Assembly (NCBI GenBank): GCA_913062675.1
Contig: CAJXWR010000002.1
Location: 31,570 to 95,569 of the forward strand
DNA from: an uncultured Trueperaceae bacterium
Lineage (GTDB): Bacteria; Deinococcota; Deinococci; Deinococcales; Trueperaceae
Reading direction: 5' to 3'
DNA: 64,000 bases
In this document: positions 18,660 to 28,469 of the stretch, piece after piece
How the letters are laid out: each line of letters begins with the position of its first letter
Position numbering within the stretch: position 1 is the first letter of the stretch
Position numbers and translations under genes: made by a program
Notes under the pieces: model-generated
What the model was told of the DNA's origin: nothing
Databases searched by the model: none
What the model saw: the letters and a program-made list of their open reading frames with translations, nothing else

Positions 18660-20122
18660 GACGCGCCTTCGTCCCGCTCCCGCACGGCACCCAACCAATC
18701 GAAATGCTCGAAGTCGCCCCGCGCGCCACTGACCCGCTCGAACGTGTGCGCACCAAAGTAGTCGCGTTGCGCCTGAATCAGGTTCGCCGGCCCTCGCGCC
18801 GTGCGGTAGCCATCGAAGTACGCCAGGGCGGCCGACAGGGTGGGCACCGCCACCCCGTGCTCCACGGCGCGCGCCACCGTCCGCCGCCACCCTGCCTGCA
18901 CCCGTTGCAGCGCATCTGCGAAGAACGGGGCGTGCAGCAAGCTCGGGAGGGAAGGGTCCGTCCGGTACGCGGCCGTGATGTCGTCCAGGAAGCGACTCCG
19001 AATGATGCAACCACCCCGCCAGATCGAAGCGGCGGCCGCCACGTCGAGCGACCAACCGTACGCCTCCGCCGCCCGCGCCAGCATCTCGAGGCCCTGCGCG
19101 TACGCCACGATCTTGCTGCCGTACAAGGCATCGTGCAAGTCGGCAATCACGGCCTCCGCATCGTCGTTAGTGTGCGTCTCAGGACCCGTGAAGAGCTGCG
19201 CCGCCGCCGCCCGCTGCTCCACCCGCGCCGAAACCGAGCGCGCCGCCACCGCCTCGGCCACCACCGTGAAGGGAGCGCCGAGCTCGAAGGCGGACACCGC
19301 CGTCCAGCGTCCCGTCCCCTTCTCACCCGCCGCGTCCAGCACGTCATCGACGAGAGGCTCGCCGGTCGCATCGCGCGTCGCGAGAATGTCGCTCGTAATG
19401 CGAATCAGGTAACTCTCGAGCGGCCCTTCGTTCCAGCGAGCGAACGTCGCAGACATGGCCTCCGCGTCGAGCGCCAGGCCGCGCCTCATGACGTCGTACA
19501 CCTCGGCGATCATCTGCATGTCGGCATACTCGATGCCGTTATGCACCATCTTCACGAAGTGGCCTGCGCCATCCTCTCCCAGCCAGGCGATGCACGGTGC
19601 GCCATCCGGCGCGCGGGCGGCCATCGACGCGAGCATCGGTGCGACGCGCGCATACGCCTCCTGGTCGCCCCCAGGCATGAGGCTCGGCCCGTGACGCGCT
19701 CCCTCCTCGCCCCCCGAGACGCCCACGCCCAGGAAGGCGAACCCGCGTTCGGCAAGGGTCTCGGCACGACGGCGCGTGTCGAGGTAGTGGCTGTTGCCCC
19801 CATCGATTACGAGGTCACCCTCGTCGAGGTGCTCCATCAGCATGGCGATCGTGTCGTCCACCACGTCGCCTGCCTTCACCATCAACAGGATCGTTCTCGG
19901 TGCCGGCAAGGCGTCGACGAGGGATGCGACGTCCGGGGCCACGTGCAGCTGCGCGTCGGCTTGCGCATGCTGCTCGAAGGAGTCACGCACCTCGGCGTAC
20001 GCGTCGTACGCCACGACGCGCACGCCATGGTCACGAGCGTTCAGCGCAAGGTTGCGCCCCATCACGCCAAGGCCCACCACCCCGAGCGTGGCGTCAGCTG
20101 GGGGCGTCGATGAAGCGCTCAC
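18656..20122 (-). CDS. gnd: 6-phosphogluconate dehydrogenase, decarboxylating
   Basis: LGVVGLGVMGRNLALNARDHG, LVIDGGNSHYLDTRRRAETLAERGFAFLGVGVSGGEEGARHGPSLMPGG, FVKMVHNGIEYADMQMIAEVY. Confidence 0.95.
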   Translation of the reverse strand: MSASSTPPADATLGVVGLGVMGRNLALNARDHGVRVVAYDAYAEVRDSFEQHAQADAQLHVAPDVASLVDALPAPRTILLMVKAGDVVDDTIAMLMEHLDEGDLVIDGGNSHYLDTRRRAETLAERGFAFLGVGVSGGEEGARHGPSLMPGGDQEAYARVAPMLASMAARAPDGAPCIAWLGEDGAGHFVKMVHNGIEYADMQMIAEVYDVMRRGLALDAEAMSATFARWNEGPLESYLIRITSDILATRDATGEPLVDDVLDAAGEKGTGRWTAVSAFELGAPFTVVAEAVAARSVSARVEQRAAAAQLFTGPETHTNDDAEAVIADLHDALYGSKIVAYAQGLEMLARAAEAYGWSLDVAAAASIWRGGCIIRSRFLDDITAAYRTDPSLPSLLHAPFFADALQRVQAGWRRTVARAVEHGVAVPTLSAALAYFDGYRTARGPANLIQAQRDYFGAHTFERVSGARGDFEHFDWLGAVRERDEGAS

Positions 20123-20504
20123 GCGCGAACCTTCAGATTGGGGACGAAAGGAATCGGCTTCACGTTCCCTAGCCTATCGCCTGCCGTGACGCCTCGGTCG
20201 TACCCGTCGTCCCCTTACCAAACGTTCGGGGGGTTCGCCAAGGTCACAGGACCCAGCACGTCCAAGGGGGCTTGCGTACCCTAGACGCCATGCGCGTCTC
20301 GACGTCCCTTCGGCGTTCCCACCATCCAGGCGGTCGAGCCTGGACGCCGCACGCTGAGCACCTCGACGCCTCGTCGATCGATTAGGCCTGCGCGTCTAGC
20401 CCCGTTGGACCGCGCACCGCGCGGCTCGTTCGCCCCCACAACCCGTTCCGTTCCCATCTCGCCTTTCCATCCCCAAGCCGCATCGCGGCTCCCTGGAGGT
20501 CGTC

Positions 20505-22277
20505 ATGGATCTACCCATTCTCGACATCCTCGCCATTCTCGTCGCCGCCTTCGTCGGCGGTCGACTCGCCCAACGCCTCGGCTACCCCTCCGTCCTCGGA
20601 GAACTCGCCGCCGGCATTCTGCTTGGCCCTCCACTCCTCGGACTTCTCGAGGGTGGTGAGGCCATTGCTGTGCTCGCCGAGGTCGGCGTCCTGCTGATGA
20701 TGCTGTACATCGGCATGGAGATCGACCCCCGCGAACTCGGTAAGGCTAGTCGGGGCGGCATTCTCGCTGCGCTCGGTGGCTTCATCGTCCCCTTTGGCCT
20801 CGGCTACTGGGTGGTCACCGCATCGGGTGGCACGCCCATCGCAGGGGTGTTCGTCGGCATGGCGATGGGGGTCACGTCGCTCGCCACGAAGTCCCGCATC
20901 CTCGTCGACCTGCGCATCCTCGACACCCGCATCGCGCACGTGATGATGGCGGGAGCGTTGATTGCCGACACCCTCTCGCTCCTCATCTTCGCGGGCATCA
21001 CGAGCGTCGTCGCGGTCGGCAGCCTCGACTTTGCGGGCGTGGCGTGGATTGCCTTCAAGGTCGTCGTGTTCTTCGCGGCGGCGTGGATCATCGGCGTGCG
21101 CGTTCTCCCGGCCGGTTGGCGCGCCCTGCAAAGCCGTGGCATGGACCGCTCGGCTGCCGTGCCCCTCGTCCTGCTCGTGGCCTTCGCTTTCGCCGAGGGG
21201 GCGCACCTCGCCGGGTTGCACGGAATTCTGGGAACGTTCGTCGCCGGTCTTGCGCTCCGGGAGGCGATTGGGGAGCGCCGCCTGTCGCACGACCTGACCG
21301 GTCTCGTGCGCGACGTGTCGCTCGGCTTCCTCGCGCCCGTCTTCTTCGTCACCGCAGGGTTCGAGGTGACGTTCGGCGTGTTCACCGAGGCGCCTGGTTT
21401 GCTGTTCGCCGTCATCGTGCTCGCCACGCTCGGCAAGATCTTGGGGACCGCCCTCGCCTACCTTCCGACCGGCTACGGCTGGCGGGAGGGGGTCGTGCTC
21501 GGGGCGGGCATGAATGGTCGGGGTGCCGTCGAGATCATCATTGCCGGCATCGGTCTGCAGGCTGGCATCATCGACCGCACCATCTTCTCGATTCTCGTCT
21601 TCATGGCCATCGCGACCACGGCGACCGTACCGCTGTTCCTGACGTGGGGCGTGCGTTGGCTTCAGGACCGGGGTGAACTCGTGCGCAGCGATGGCCGTTC
21701 GGGCACGATCGTCGTCGGCGCAGGTCCGCTGGCGCGGCACGTGGCGAGCCTCCTCGCGCGGGGCGGGTGCGTCACGGTGATCGATCGCAACGCCGAAGCG
21801 ATCGACGCAGCGCAGGTGAAGGGGCTCGAGGCGGTCCAGGGGGACGCGCTCGATGCGGTGGTGCTCCAGGAGGCGGGCGTCGAGGATGCCGGCCGGGTGG
21901 TGGCGCTGACCGCGAACCCGGAGGTGAACGTGTTGTCGGTGCAACGGGCGCGCGAACGGTGGCTCGTTCCGGAGGTCGTCGCCCTCCTCCCGAAGGAGGA
22001 GGATGGGGGCTTGTACAAGGTGATGGATGCGCTCGATGGGTACGTGGCGTTCGCACGCGCCACCGACGTCGCCGCCTGGGATGCGGCCGTGGCGTCGGGT
22101 GCGGTGCGGGAGACGGAACTCGACGTGGGGTCGAGCGAGGAGGACGTCGCAGCCGCCTCGCGCACGATTGCGGATGGTGAGGCGCTTCCGATCGTGGTTC
22201 GGCGTGGTGACGGGGTGATTCCGTTCGCTGGTCCGCTCGAGGCGGGGGACCGCGTGGTGCTTCTCGAACGCGTCTAG
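20505..22277 (+). CDS. Cation:proton antiporter (CPA2/Kef-type) with C-terminal TrkA-N domain
   Basis: LAQRLGYPSVLGELAAGILLGPPLLGLLE; C-terminal TIVVGAGPLARHVASLLARGGCVTVIDRNAEAID. Confidence 0.9.
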   Translation: MDLPILDILAILVAAFVGGRLAQRLGYPSVLGELAAGILLGPPLLGLLEGGEAIAVLAEVGVLLMMLYIGMEIDPRELGKASRGGILAALGGFIVPFGLGYWVVTASGGTPIAGVFVGMAMGVTSLATKSRILVDLRILDTRIAHVMMAGALIADTLSLLIFAGITSVVAVGSLDFAGVAWIAFKVVVFFAAAWIIGVRVLPAGWRALQSRGMDRSAAVPLVLLVAFAFAEGAHLAGLHGILGTFVAGLALREAIGERRLSHDLTGLVRDVSLGFLAPVFFVTAGFEVTFGVFTEAPGLLFAVIVLATLGKILGTALAYLPTGYGWREGVVLGAGMNGRGAVEIIIAGIGLQAGIIDRTIFSILVFMAIATTATVPLFLTWGVRWLQDRGELVRSDGRSGTIVVGAGPLARHVASLLARGGCVTVIDRNAEAIDAAQVKGLEAVQGDALDAVVLQEAGVEDAGRVVALTANPEVNVLSVQRARERWLVPEVVALLPKEEDGGLYKVMDALDGYVAFARATDVAAWDAAVASGAVRETELDVGSSEEDVAAASRTIADGEALPIVVRRGDGVIPFAGPLEAGDRVVLLERV

Positions 22278-22304
22278 CGACGCCGGGCGGAAGCCAACAA
22301 AGGT

Positions 22305-22348
22305 GCGAGCGCGCCGTGTGTCGGTCCTGAGGCACACGGCGCGCTCGC
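22305..22348. terminator. Hairpin: 16-bp perfect stem, 12-nt loop
   Basis: gcgagcgcgccgtgtg / tcggtcctgagg / cacacggcgcgctcgc, directly after the antiporter. Confidence 0.8.
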
Positions 22349-22465
22349 GTTGCGGAGAGAGAGGGAGAAACCGTCTCGTCTACGTCCCGTCCCTACGTGC
22401 GCGAGGGTAGCCGGGTTGGCTGCCGGGAGGCAGGGACGAACGTCCCTCACGCCCCACCTGCATGG

Positions 22466-23167
22466 TCAGCGGGGCGGGTGCACGGGGATTTCGAGCTGGC
22501 GACCCCCCTCGCCCGACAAGGCAGCGGCGCGGAAGGCACGGCCGATGGCGGCCGGCGTGATCCAGTTTTCCGGGCCAAACGTGGGCAGCTTCGCGCGGCT
22601 CGTGGGGCTGTCGACGTTGCCGAGCGGCGTGATGATGGAGACGGTGACGTTGCTGCCTGCAAGTTCAGCGTCGAGCGACCGCAGCAAGTTGGCGCCCGCA
22701 CCCTTGGCGGCGGCGAAGAGCGTTGCGCCAGGAAGACCCCCGTGGAACGCCTGGCGAGCGCCGAGACCGGCGATGAACGCTTCGGGTTGCGCGCGGAGGT
22801 GGGGGAGGAACGCCTGCAGCGTGTGGAAGAGGGTGCGCACGTGGCTGTCGAAGACCGCGTCGAAATCCTCGGATGCCGCGTCCTCGAGCCGTCCAGCGAT
22901 CACGTCGCCCACGAGGTGAATCAGGCCGTCGATGCGCCCCATGCGCTGCAGGGCCGCTTGGGCAGCGCGCTCGGCGCTCTCGCGCGTCAGCAGGTTCTCC
23001 TCGATGGCGAGCGTGCCGAACGACTGCGCGCGAGCGCGGATACGGACGGCGTCCCGGTCGATGAGGATGGGGCGCGCCCCATCCTCGACGAGGGCTTCCT
23101 CGACGGCGCCGGCGAGCGTGCCACCCGCGCCGGTGATGACGATGGCTTTGTCGCGAAGCGTTTTCAC
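22466..23167 (-). CDS. SDR-family oxidoreductase
   Basis: GTG start VKTLRDKAIVITGAGGTLAGAVEEALVEDGARPILIDRD. Confidence 0.85.
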   Translation of the reverse strand: MKTLRDKAIVITGAGGTLAGAVEEALVEDGARPILIDRDAVRIRARAQSFGTLAIEENLLTRESAERAAQAALQRMGRIDGLIHLVGDVIAGRLEDAASEDFDAVFDSHVRTLFHTLQAFLPHLRAQPEAFIAGLGARQAFHGGLPGATLFAAAKGAGANLLRSLDAELAGSNVTVSIITPLGNVDSPTSRAKLPTFGPENWITPAAIGRAFRAAALSGEGGRQLEIPVHPPR

Positions 23168-23190
23168 GCGTTTCTCCCGTTCTTGAATCG

Positions 23191-24798
23191 TCAGGTGCGT
23201 GCACCGGGGGCTGCAGCGAGCACCTCGGGTCTCACGTCGTTTTCGAACTGCTGGAAGTTCTCGCGGAACATGGCAGCGAGTTGGCTCGCCTGTTGGTCGT
23301 AGGCGTCGCGGTCGTCCCAGGTCCGGCGCGGGTCGAGTACCGTTGCGGGTACCGCCGGAACGTCGACGGGAATGTGCAGGCCGAAGGCGGGCTCCTGGCG
23401 GGTCTCGACGTCGTCGAGGCGGTGCTGGATTGCTGCGTTCAGCAATGCGCGGGTGTGCTGGATGGACATGCGGTGACCCACGCCGAACGGTCCGCCGCTC
23501 CAACCGGTGTTCACGAGCCAGCCTTGCGCGTCGTGCTCGCGCATCTTCTCGATGAGGAGGCGCGCGTACTCGGCGGGACGTCGCGGCATGAACGGCGCGC
23601 CGAAGCAGGCGCTGAAGGTGGCTTCGGGTTCGGTGACGCCACGCTCGGTCCCGGCGATCTTCGCGGTGTATCCCGAAAGGAAGTAGTACTCGACCTGTTC
23701 GAGGGTGAGTTTCGCGAGCGGGGGCAGCACGCCGAAGGCGTCGGCGGTGAGGAACACCACGTCGGTGGGGTGGCCGGCGTAGCCGACGAGGCTGGCGTTG
23801 CTGATGTGGCTGATGGGGTACGCGGCGCGCATGTTCTGCGTCTTGCTCGTGTCCTCGAGGTTCACGCGGCGGGTTTCGGGATCGATCACGACGTTCTCGA
23901 GGATCGTGCCGAACGCGCGCGTGGTACCGAAGATCTCCGGTTCCGCCTCGGCGGAGAGGTTCTCGATCTTGGCGTAGCAGCCCCCCTCGAAGTTGAAGAC
24001 ACCGTCGTCGGACCAGCCGTGCTCGTCATCGCCGATCAGCGTGCGTTCGTGCGTGGCGGAGAGCGTGGTCTTGCCGGTGCCGGAAAGGCCGAAGAACACA
24101 GCGACCTCGTTGTCGGGGCCGACGTTGGCGCTGCAGTGCATGGGCATGACGCCGCGTTCGGGAAGTTCGAAGTTCATCATCGCGAACGCGCTCTTCTTCA
24201 TCTCGCCGGCGTACTCCGTCGCGCCGATGAGGACGGTGCGGTCGCTGAGGTTCATGGCGACGACCGTTTCGGTGCGCGTTCCCATGGTGGCGGGGTCGGC
24301 GTGGAAGGAGGGCACGTTGAGGATCGTGTAGGCCGGGTCGTGCGTTTCGTAGGCGCGCCAGGTGGGGATGACGAACATGTTGCGAATAAAGAGGGCGTGC
24401 CAGGCGAATTCGGTGACGACGCGGACGGGCACGCGGAAGTCGGGGTGCGTGCCGACGAAGACGTCTTGGATGAACAGGTCGCGACCCTGCGTGGCGTCGA
24501 GGATGCCGCGCTTGACGGCGGCGTAGTGATCGGGCGTCATGGGTTGGTTCACGGCGCCCCAGTCCACGGTGGCATCGCTGCGCGCGTCACGCACGATGAA
24601 GCGGTCCTTGGGGGAGCGGCCGGTGTAGCGCCCGGTATCGACTGCGAGGGGCCCCAGGTGCACGAGTTGACCTTCACCCTGGAGAAGGGCGTGGGTGTAC
24701 AACTCGGCGGTGGTGAGGTTCCAGTGGATGGTGCCGGCATCGGTGATGCCGAAGGCTTCCAGAGATTCAGGTTTGGCGTGATGTCCTTGATGATGCAT
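23191..24798 (-). CDS. pckA: Phosphoenolpyruvate carboxykinase (ATP)
   Basis: GLSGTGKTTLSATHERTLIGDDEHGWSDDGVFNFEGGCYAK. Start trimmed to ATG 24798. Confidence 0.95.
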   Translation of the reverse strand: MHHQGHHAKPESLEAFGITDAGTIHWNLTTAELYTHALLQGEGQLVHLGPLAVDTGRYTGRSPKDRFIVRDARSDATVDWGAVNQPMTPDHYAAVKRGILDATQGRDLFIQDVFVGTHPDFRVPVRVVTEFAWHALFIRNMFVIPTWRAYETHDPAYTILNVPSFHADPATMGTRTETVVAMNLSDRTVLIGATEYAGEMKKSAFAMMNFELPERGVMPMHCSANVGPDNEVAVFFGLSGTGKTTLSATHERTLIGDDEHGWSDDGVFNFEGGCYAKIENLSAEAEPEIFGTTRAFGTILENVVIDPETRRVNLEDTSKTQNMRAAYPISHISNASLVGYAGHPTDVVFLTADAFGVLPPLAKLTLEQVEYYFLSGYTAKIAGTERGVTEPEATFSACFGAPFMPRRPAEYARLLIEKMREHDAQGWLVNTGWSGGPFGVGHRMSIQHTRALLNAAIQHRLDDVETRQEPAFGLHIPVDVPAVPATVLDPRRTWDDRDAYDQQASQLAAMFRENFQQFENDVRPEVLAAAPGART

Positions 24799-25045
24799 TT
24801 CCACCTCCGCACCCCGCGTGTTCGACGTCGTGACGTCCAGGCGACGCGGGGCTGCATCCGCCGTTGGGAATGCGAGACGTTGCCTGGTTCGGCGCTCAAG
24901 ATCGCGTTTGCCGCATGAGCGTACCGCAATCGCCGTGTGATTCTGCAGGGACGAACGGCCATGGCGTGGATGGGGAGCCGTGGAGTCGATAGAGGGACCG
25001 ACGTGACCCGTGGTCTCGAACGTGGATTCGTCGTACCGTCGTTGC

Positions 25046-26263
25046 ATGTCGCTACTTCTGGTCGCTCGCTGGGTCGTCAATGCAGAGGGTACGCAACTTC
25101 TTTCGGATCACGGGGTTTGGATCGATGGAGACACGATCGTCTCGGTCGGGCCCGTGTCGGAGCTACGGCCGAGCGCTGCTCGCGTCCTCGATCTTGGTGA
25201 GGTGACGCTTCTTCCAGGCTTCGTGGACGCGCATACGCACGTGTCGGTGCGACCCGGAGAGGGCGATCAGCATGGCCAGTTGGCGCGACCGCCGGCATGG
25301 TTGGCGTTTCGGGGCGCGCGGAACCTCGAGGCGATGCTCGCCTCCGGCGTGACGACGGCGCGCATCATGGGTGAGCCTGCGGCCATCGACTTCGCTGCGA
25401 AGGCGTTGGTCTCGTCGGGTGACTTGATGGGCCCTTCGCTGCGCGTGGCGGGGGAAGCCTTGTCGGCAACCCATGGGCATGGCGTTGCGTTGGGTGTTGC
25501 CGATGGCGTGGAGGGGGTTCGCCTTGCCGTTCGTCGCAACCTCGCGGCGGGTGCAGATCACGTCAAGTTCTTCATGACGGGAGGCGTGTCGAGCTCGAGC
25601 GGTCGTCTCTTCGACCACCATTATCGGCGCGAGGAGGTGCGCGCCATCGTCGACGAGGCGCATCGGGTGGGTCGACGCGTCGCGGTGCATGCGCATGGTG
25701 GGCCGGGCGTGTCGATCTGCGCCGAGGAGGGCGTCGATTCAATCGAGCACGGCAGCCTCCTAACCGACGAGAACGTGGCGTTGATGGTGAAGCATGGCAC
25801 GTCCCTCGTGCTGACGAAGTCGATCGCCCACCATCCTGAGGGCATCGAACGAGGGGACGCGTCGTCGCCTACCGTGCTCAGCAAGTTGATGGAGGCGCGC
25901 AAGGCGGATGAGGCGTCGTTCGAGCGGGTGCGCCAGGCGGGGTTGCGGTTTGCCTTAGGAACCGATGCGATGCACGGGTTCTTTGGCGAAGAGATTGGGT
26001 GGCTCGTGGACCGCGGGGTCCCGGCGCCCGAGGCGTTCCTTGCGGCGACGTGGGAGGGTGCGCGCGTGCTGGGGGAGGAGGATACGGTGGGTCGCTTGCA
26101 GGAAGGATTCAAAGCTGACGTGGTGGCGCTGACGGGCAACGCGTTCGAAGCGCCGCGTGAGGCGCTTGCGGGGATTCGGTGGGTGATGCGGGGCGGCCGA
26201 TCGTTCGACGTGACCGGCCGCCTTGGCGAAGGTCGGGTCTTACCGCGCCCAGACTTCGTCTAG
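25046..26263 (+). CDS. Amidohydrolase family protein (imidazolonepropionase/prolidase-like)
   Basis: VTLLPGFVDAHTHVS metal motif; SIEHGSLLTDENVALM; LRFALGTDAMHG. Confidence 0.88.
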   Translation: MSLLLVARWVVNAEGTQLLSDHGVWIDGDTIVSVGPVSELRPSAARVLDLGEVTLLPGFVDAHTHVSVRPGEGDQHGQLARPPAWLAFRGARNLEAMLASGVTTARIMGEPAAIDFAAKALVSSGDLMGPSLRVAGEALSATHGHGVALGVADGVEGVRLAVRRNLAAGADHVKFFMTGGVSSSSGRLFDHHYRREEVRAIVDEAHRVGRRVAVHAHGGPGVSICAEEGVDSIEHGSLLTDENVALMVKHGTSLVLTKSIAHHPEGIERGDASSPTVLSKLMEARKADEASFERVRQAGLRFALGTDAMHGFFGEEIGWLVDRGVPAPEAFLAATWEGARVLGEEDTVGRLQEGFKADVVALTGNAFEAPREALAGIRWVMRGGRSFDVTGRLGEGRVLPRPDFV

Positions 26264-27442
26264 GACGCGCATCGTGTTGCCGCCAATGACCTTGGCGATG
26301 TCGGCGTCGTCGTAACCGTGGGCGACGAGCCAACGCACGATGTTTGGGAACGACTCGGTGGGGTTCTCGAGGCCTTCGACGTGCGTGACTTTCTCGAACT
26401 CGAGGTGGCTGCGGGAAGCGCCCAGGGAGAGTTGCGCGGTGAGGGCGTCGTGCAGGCCGACGTGATCGCCGTAGAGCGCGTCGGGTCCGAAGGTGACGTG
26501 GTCGATGCCCACGAGGTTGACGCAGTACTCGAAGTGCTCCATGAACGACTCGATGGAGTGCTTGCGGTTCTTCTCGGTGAGTGTGGTGTGGGGCGCAGCT
26601 TCGATTCCGATGACGCCTCCCTTTTCTGCGCAGGCGCGAATGACGTCATCGGGTTTGAGGCGTCGGGAGTCCCATAGGCCGCGTGCACCGGAGTGGGTGA
26701 TGAAGACGGGTTGGTCACTCGTTTCGATGGTATCGAGGCTGGTTTGGTCGCCTGCGTGGGAGACGTCGATGGCCATCCCGAGTCGGTTCATGCGTTTCAC
26801 GGCTTGCCGTCCGAACGTCGTGAGTCCCCCGTCACGGGGCTCCTTCAGGCCCGAACCCAAAGCGTTAGCCTCGCTGTAGGCGATGCCGAGGCATCGAACT
26901 CCAAGACCGTACATGACGTCGATTCGGTCGAGCTCGTTCTCGATCATGGCGGCGCCTTCGATGGAGACGATGAAGGCGATGCGACCTTCTTCCTTGGCGC
27001 GTCGCACGTCCTTGGTGGTGGTGGCGAGGACGACCATGTCCTGGTGCGCGATGTCGGACAGGCGCATGCCGAGGTCGAAGATGATGTCGTCCCACTTCCA
27101 TCCGTTCTTGGAGGTGATCATCGCGGTGCCGTTCATGAGGTTGTCGAAGACGGCGTCGAGGCCGGCTTGGGCGAGTCCTGCGTAACCGGTCCAGTCCCTG
27201 CCTTGTCGGCGGAAGGCGAGAAACTCGTCGAGGTTCTCTGGAGCGACGAAGCAGTGGTCGTGGAGTGAGATGACGAGGTTGTCGCGGATGAGGTGGCGGA
27301 CGCGTTCCTCTTGCGCGTCGTCGACGGGGTAGACGAACGGTGGAACGCGGTCGGTTTGGCGGGCGAGGGGGTACGCGGTGTAGTCCTCGCCGGGGACGAG
27401 GTACGAGAAGCTTTCATATCCGTCGTAGCGTTTGTCTTTCAT
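26240..27442 (-). CDS. Peptidase M19 / membrane-dipeptidase family
   Basis: LVISLHDHCF, GMAIDVSHAGDQTSLDTIETSDQPVFITHSGARGLWDSRRLKPDDVIRACAEKGGVIGI. Confidence 0.92.
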   Translation of the reverse strand: MKDKRYDGYESFSYLVPGEDYTAYPLARQTDRVPPFVYPVDDAQEERVRHLIRDNLVISLHDHCFVAPENLDEFLAFRRQGRDWTGYAGLAQAGLDAVFDNLMNGTAMITSKNGWKWDDIIFDLGMRLSDIAHQDMVVLATTTKDVRRAKEEGRIAFIVSIEGAAMIENELDRIDVMYGLGVRCLGIAYSEANALGSGLKEPRDGGLTTFGRQAVKRMNRLGMAIDVSHAGDQTSLDTIETSDQPVFITHSGARGLWDSRRLKPDDVIRACAEKGGVIGIEAAPHTTLTEKNRKHSIESFMEHFEYCVNLVGIDHVTFGPDALYGDHVGLHDALTAQLSLGASRSHLEFEKVTHVEGLENPTESFPNIVRWLVAHGYDDADIAKVIGGNTMRVLDEVWAR

Positions 27443-27479
27443 GGGGTCTCCTCCCGAACTCAAGAACGTGCCCTTCTAT

Positions 27480-27504
27480 GAAACATCGTTTTGTTGAGCG
27501 ATAC
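27480..27504. promoter_or_regulatory. Predicted IclR-family operator, dipeptidase copy
   Basis: GAAACATCGTTTTGTTGAGCGATAC; reverse complement matches 19/25 with the racemase-operon site. Confidence 0.5.
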
Positions 27505-27537
27505 AAGCCTTTCCTCGACTCATGACGGGTGTTGCGT

Positions 27538-28305
27538 TTAGGTGGGCACCTGATCGACGAAGCCAAGTCGACGGGAGATGTCGTTGGCGGCTTCGATGGC
27601 GAGGTGCCGGTGCCGGTCGGTCGTTACGGCATCGAGCCGCGTGATGGGACCAGCCACGCTGATCGACGCGATGACCTCGCCACGGTGATTGCGAACGGGT
27701 GCAGCGATCGAAAAGGCACCGTCGTCCAGATCTTCCAAGGCCACGTGGTAGCCCTGCTGGCGGATCCTGGTGAGTTGCTCGCGCAGCACGCCCGCCTCCG
27801 TCACGGTAGCTGGGGTGAACGAGGGCAGGGGGCCGTCGAGCACGGCGGCTTGAATCTCCTTGGGCGCATGGGCGAGAAGGAGCGTGCTCCCTCCCCCGGC
27901 GTGTAGGGGTCCATGGCGTCCCACCTCTGCGTAGAGACGGAGATGGGCTTGAGATTGCTTGAGCGCGATGCAGATGCTTCTCGCTTGCTCGCGCACCACC
28001 AGGTGAACGTTCTCGCCGGTTGCCTGGGCGAGACCATCCATGATGGGTTGCGCCGTCTTGATCAGCGACGCCTGATCGCGTGCCCGCTCACCGACGTAGA
28101 GCGAGCGGTAGCCCAGACGGTAGTTGCGCGTGGCGGGATCCTTGAGGACGTACCCTCGCTGCTCCAAGGTGTGCAGTAGGCGAAAGGCATGGCTTTTCGT
28201 TGAGCCGATCAGCTCGGCAAGCCGCGTGACGCCGATGTCGGGATGTTCCGCAAGGGCTTCGAGAAGGTCGATGGCTCGATCGACCGACGTGATGGTGTAC
28301 GACAT
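27538..28305 (-). CDS. IclR-family transcriptional regulator
   Basis: VDRAIDLLEALAEHPDIGVTRLAELIGSTKSHAFRLLHTLEQRGYV; C-terminal effector domain. Confidence 0.93.
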   Translation of the reverse strand: MSYTITSVDRAIDLLEALAEHPDIGVTRLAELIGSTKSHAFRLLHTLEQRGYVLKDPATRNYRLGYRSLYVGERARDQASLIKTAQPIMDGLAQATGENVHLVVREQARSICIALKQSQAHLRLYAEVGRHGPLHAGGGSTLLLAHAPKEIQAAVLDGPLPSFTPATVTEAGVLREQLTRIRQQGYHVALEDLDDGAFSIAAPVRNHRGEVIASISVAGPITRLDAVTTDRHRHLAIEAANDISRRLGFVDQVPT

Positions 28306-28427
28306 GCATGACTCCCAAGGGTGGAATCGCTTCGCTCTAGTGTAGACCAGCGCATTCGTGTTGACACCGATGCAGTGCCCCGCTACACTTCATCATCACT
28401 TACCGGGACACTGAATAGTTATAACCG

Positions 28428-28452
28428 GAAACAGTGTTTTGCTAAGTGAAAC
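28428..28452. promoter_or_regulatory. Predicted IclR-family operator, racemase/SBP operon copy
   Basis: GAAACAGTGTTTTGCTAAGTGAAAC; core AAACA-G-TGTTT resembles the KdgR-type consensus. Confidence 0.6.
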
Positions 28453-28469
28453 ATTGCGGAGGAGGCGCC

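Noticed and set aside
20511-22337. 608-aa minus-strand ORF opposite the cation antiporter
   Set aside because: His/Arg/Glu-rich low-complexity antisense product typical of high-GC DNA; the plus-strand antiporter has clear family motifs.
23281-24918. 545-aa plus-strand ORF over pckA
   Set aside because: Gly/Val/Asp-rich mirror frame of pckA; no domain pattern.
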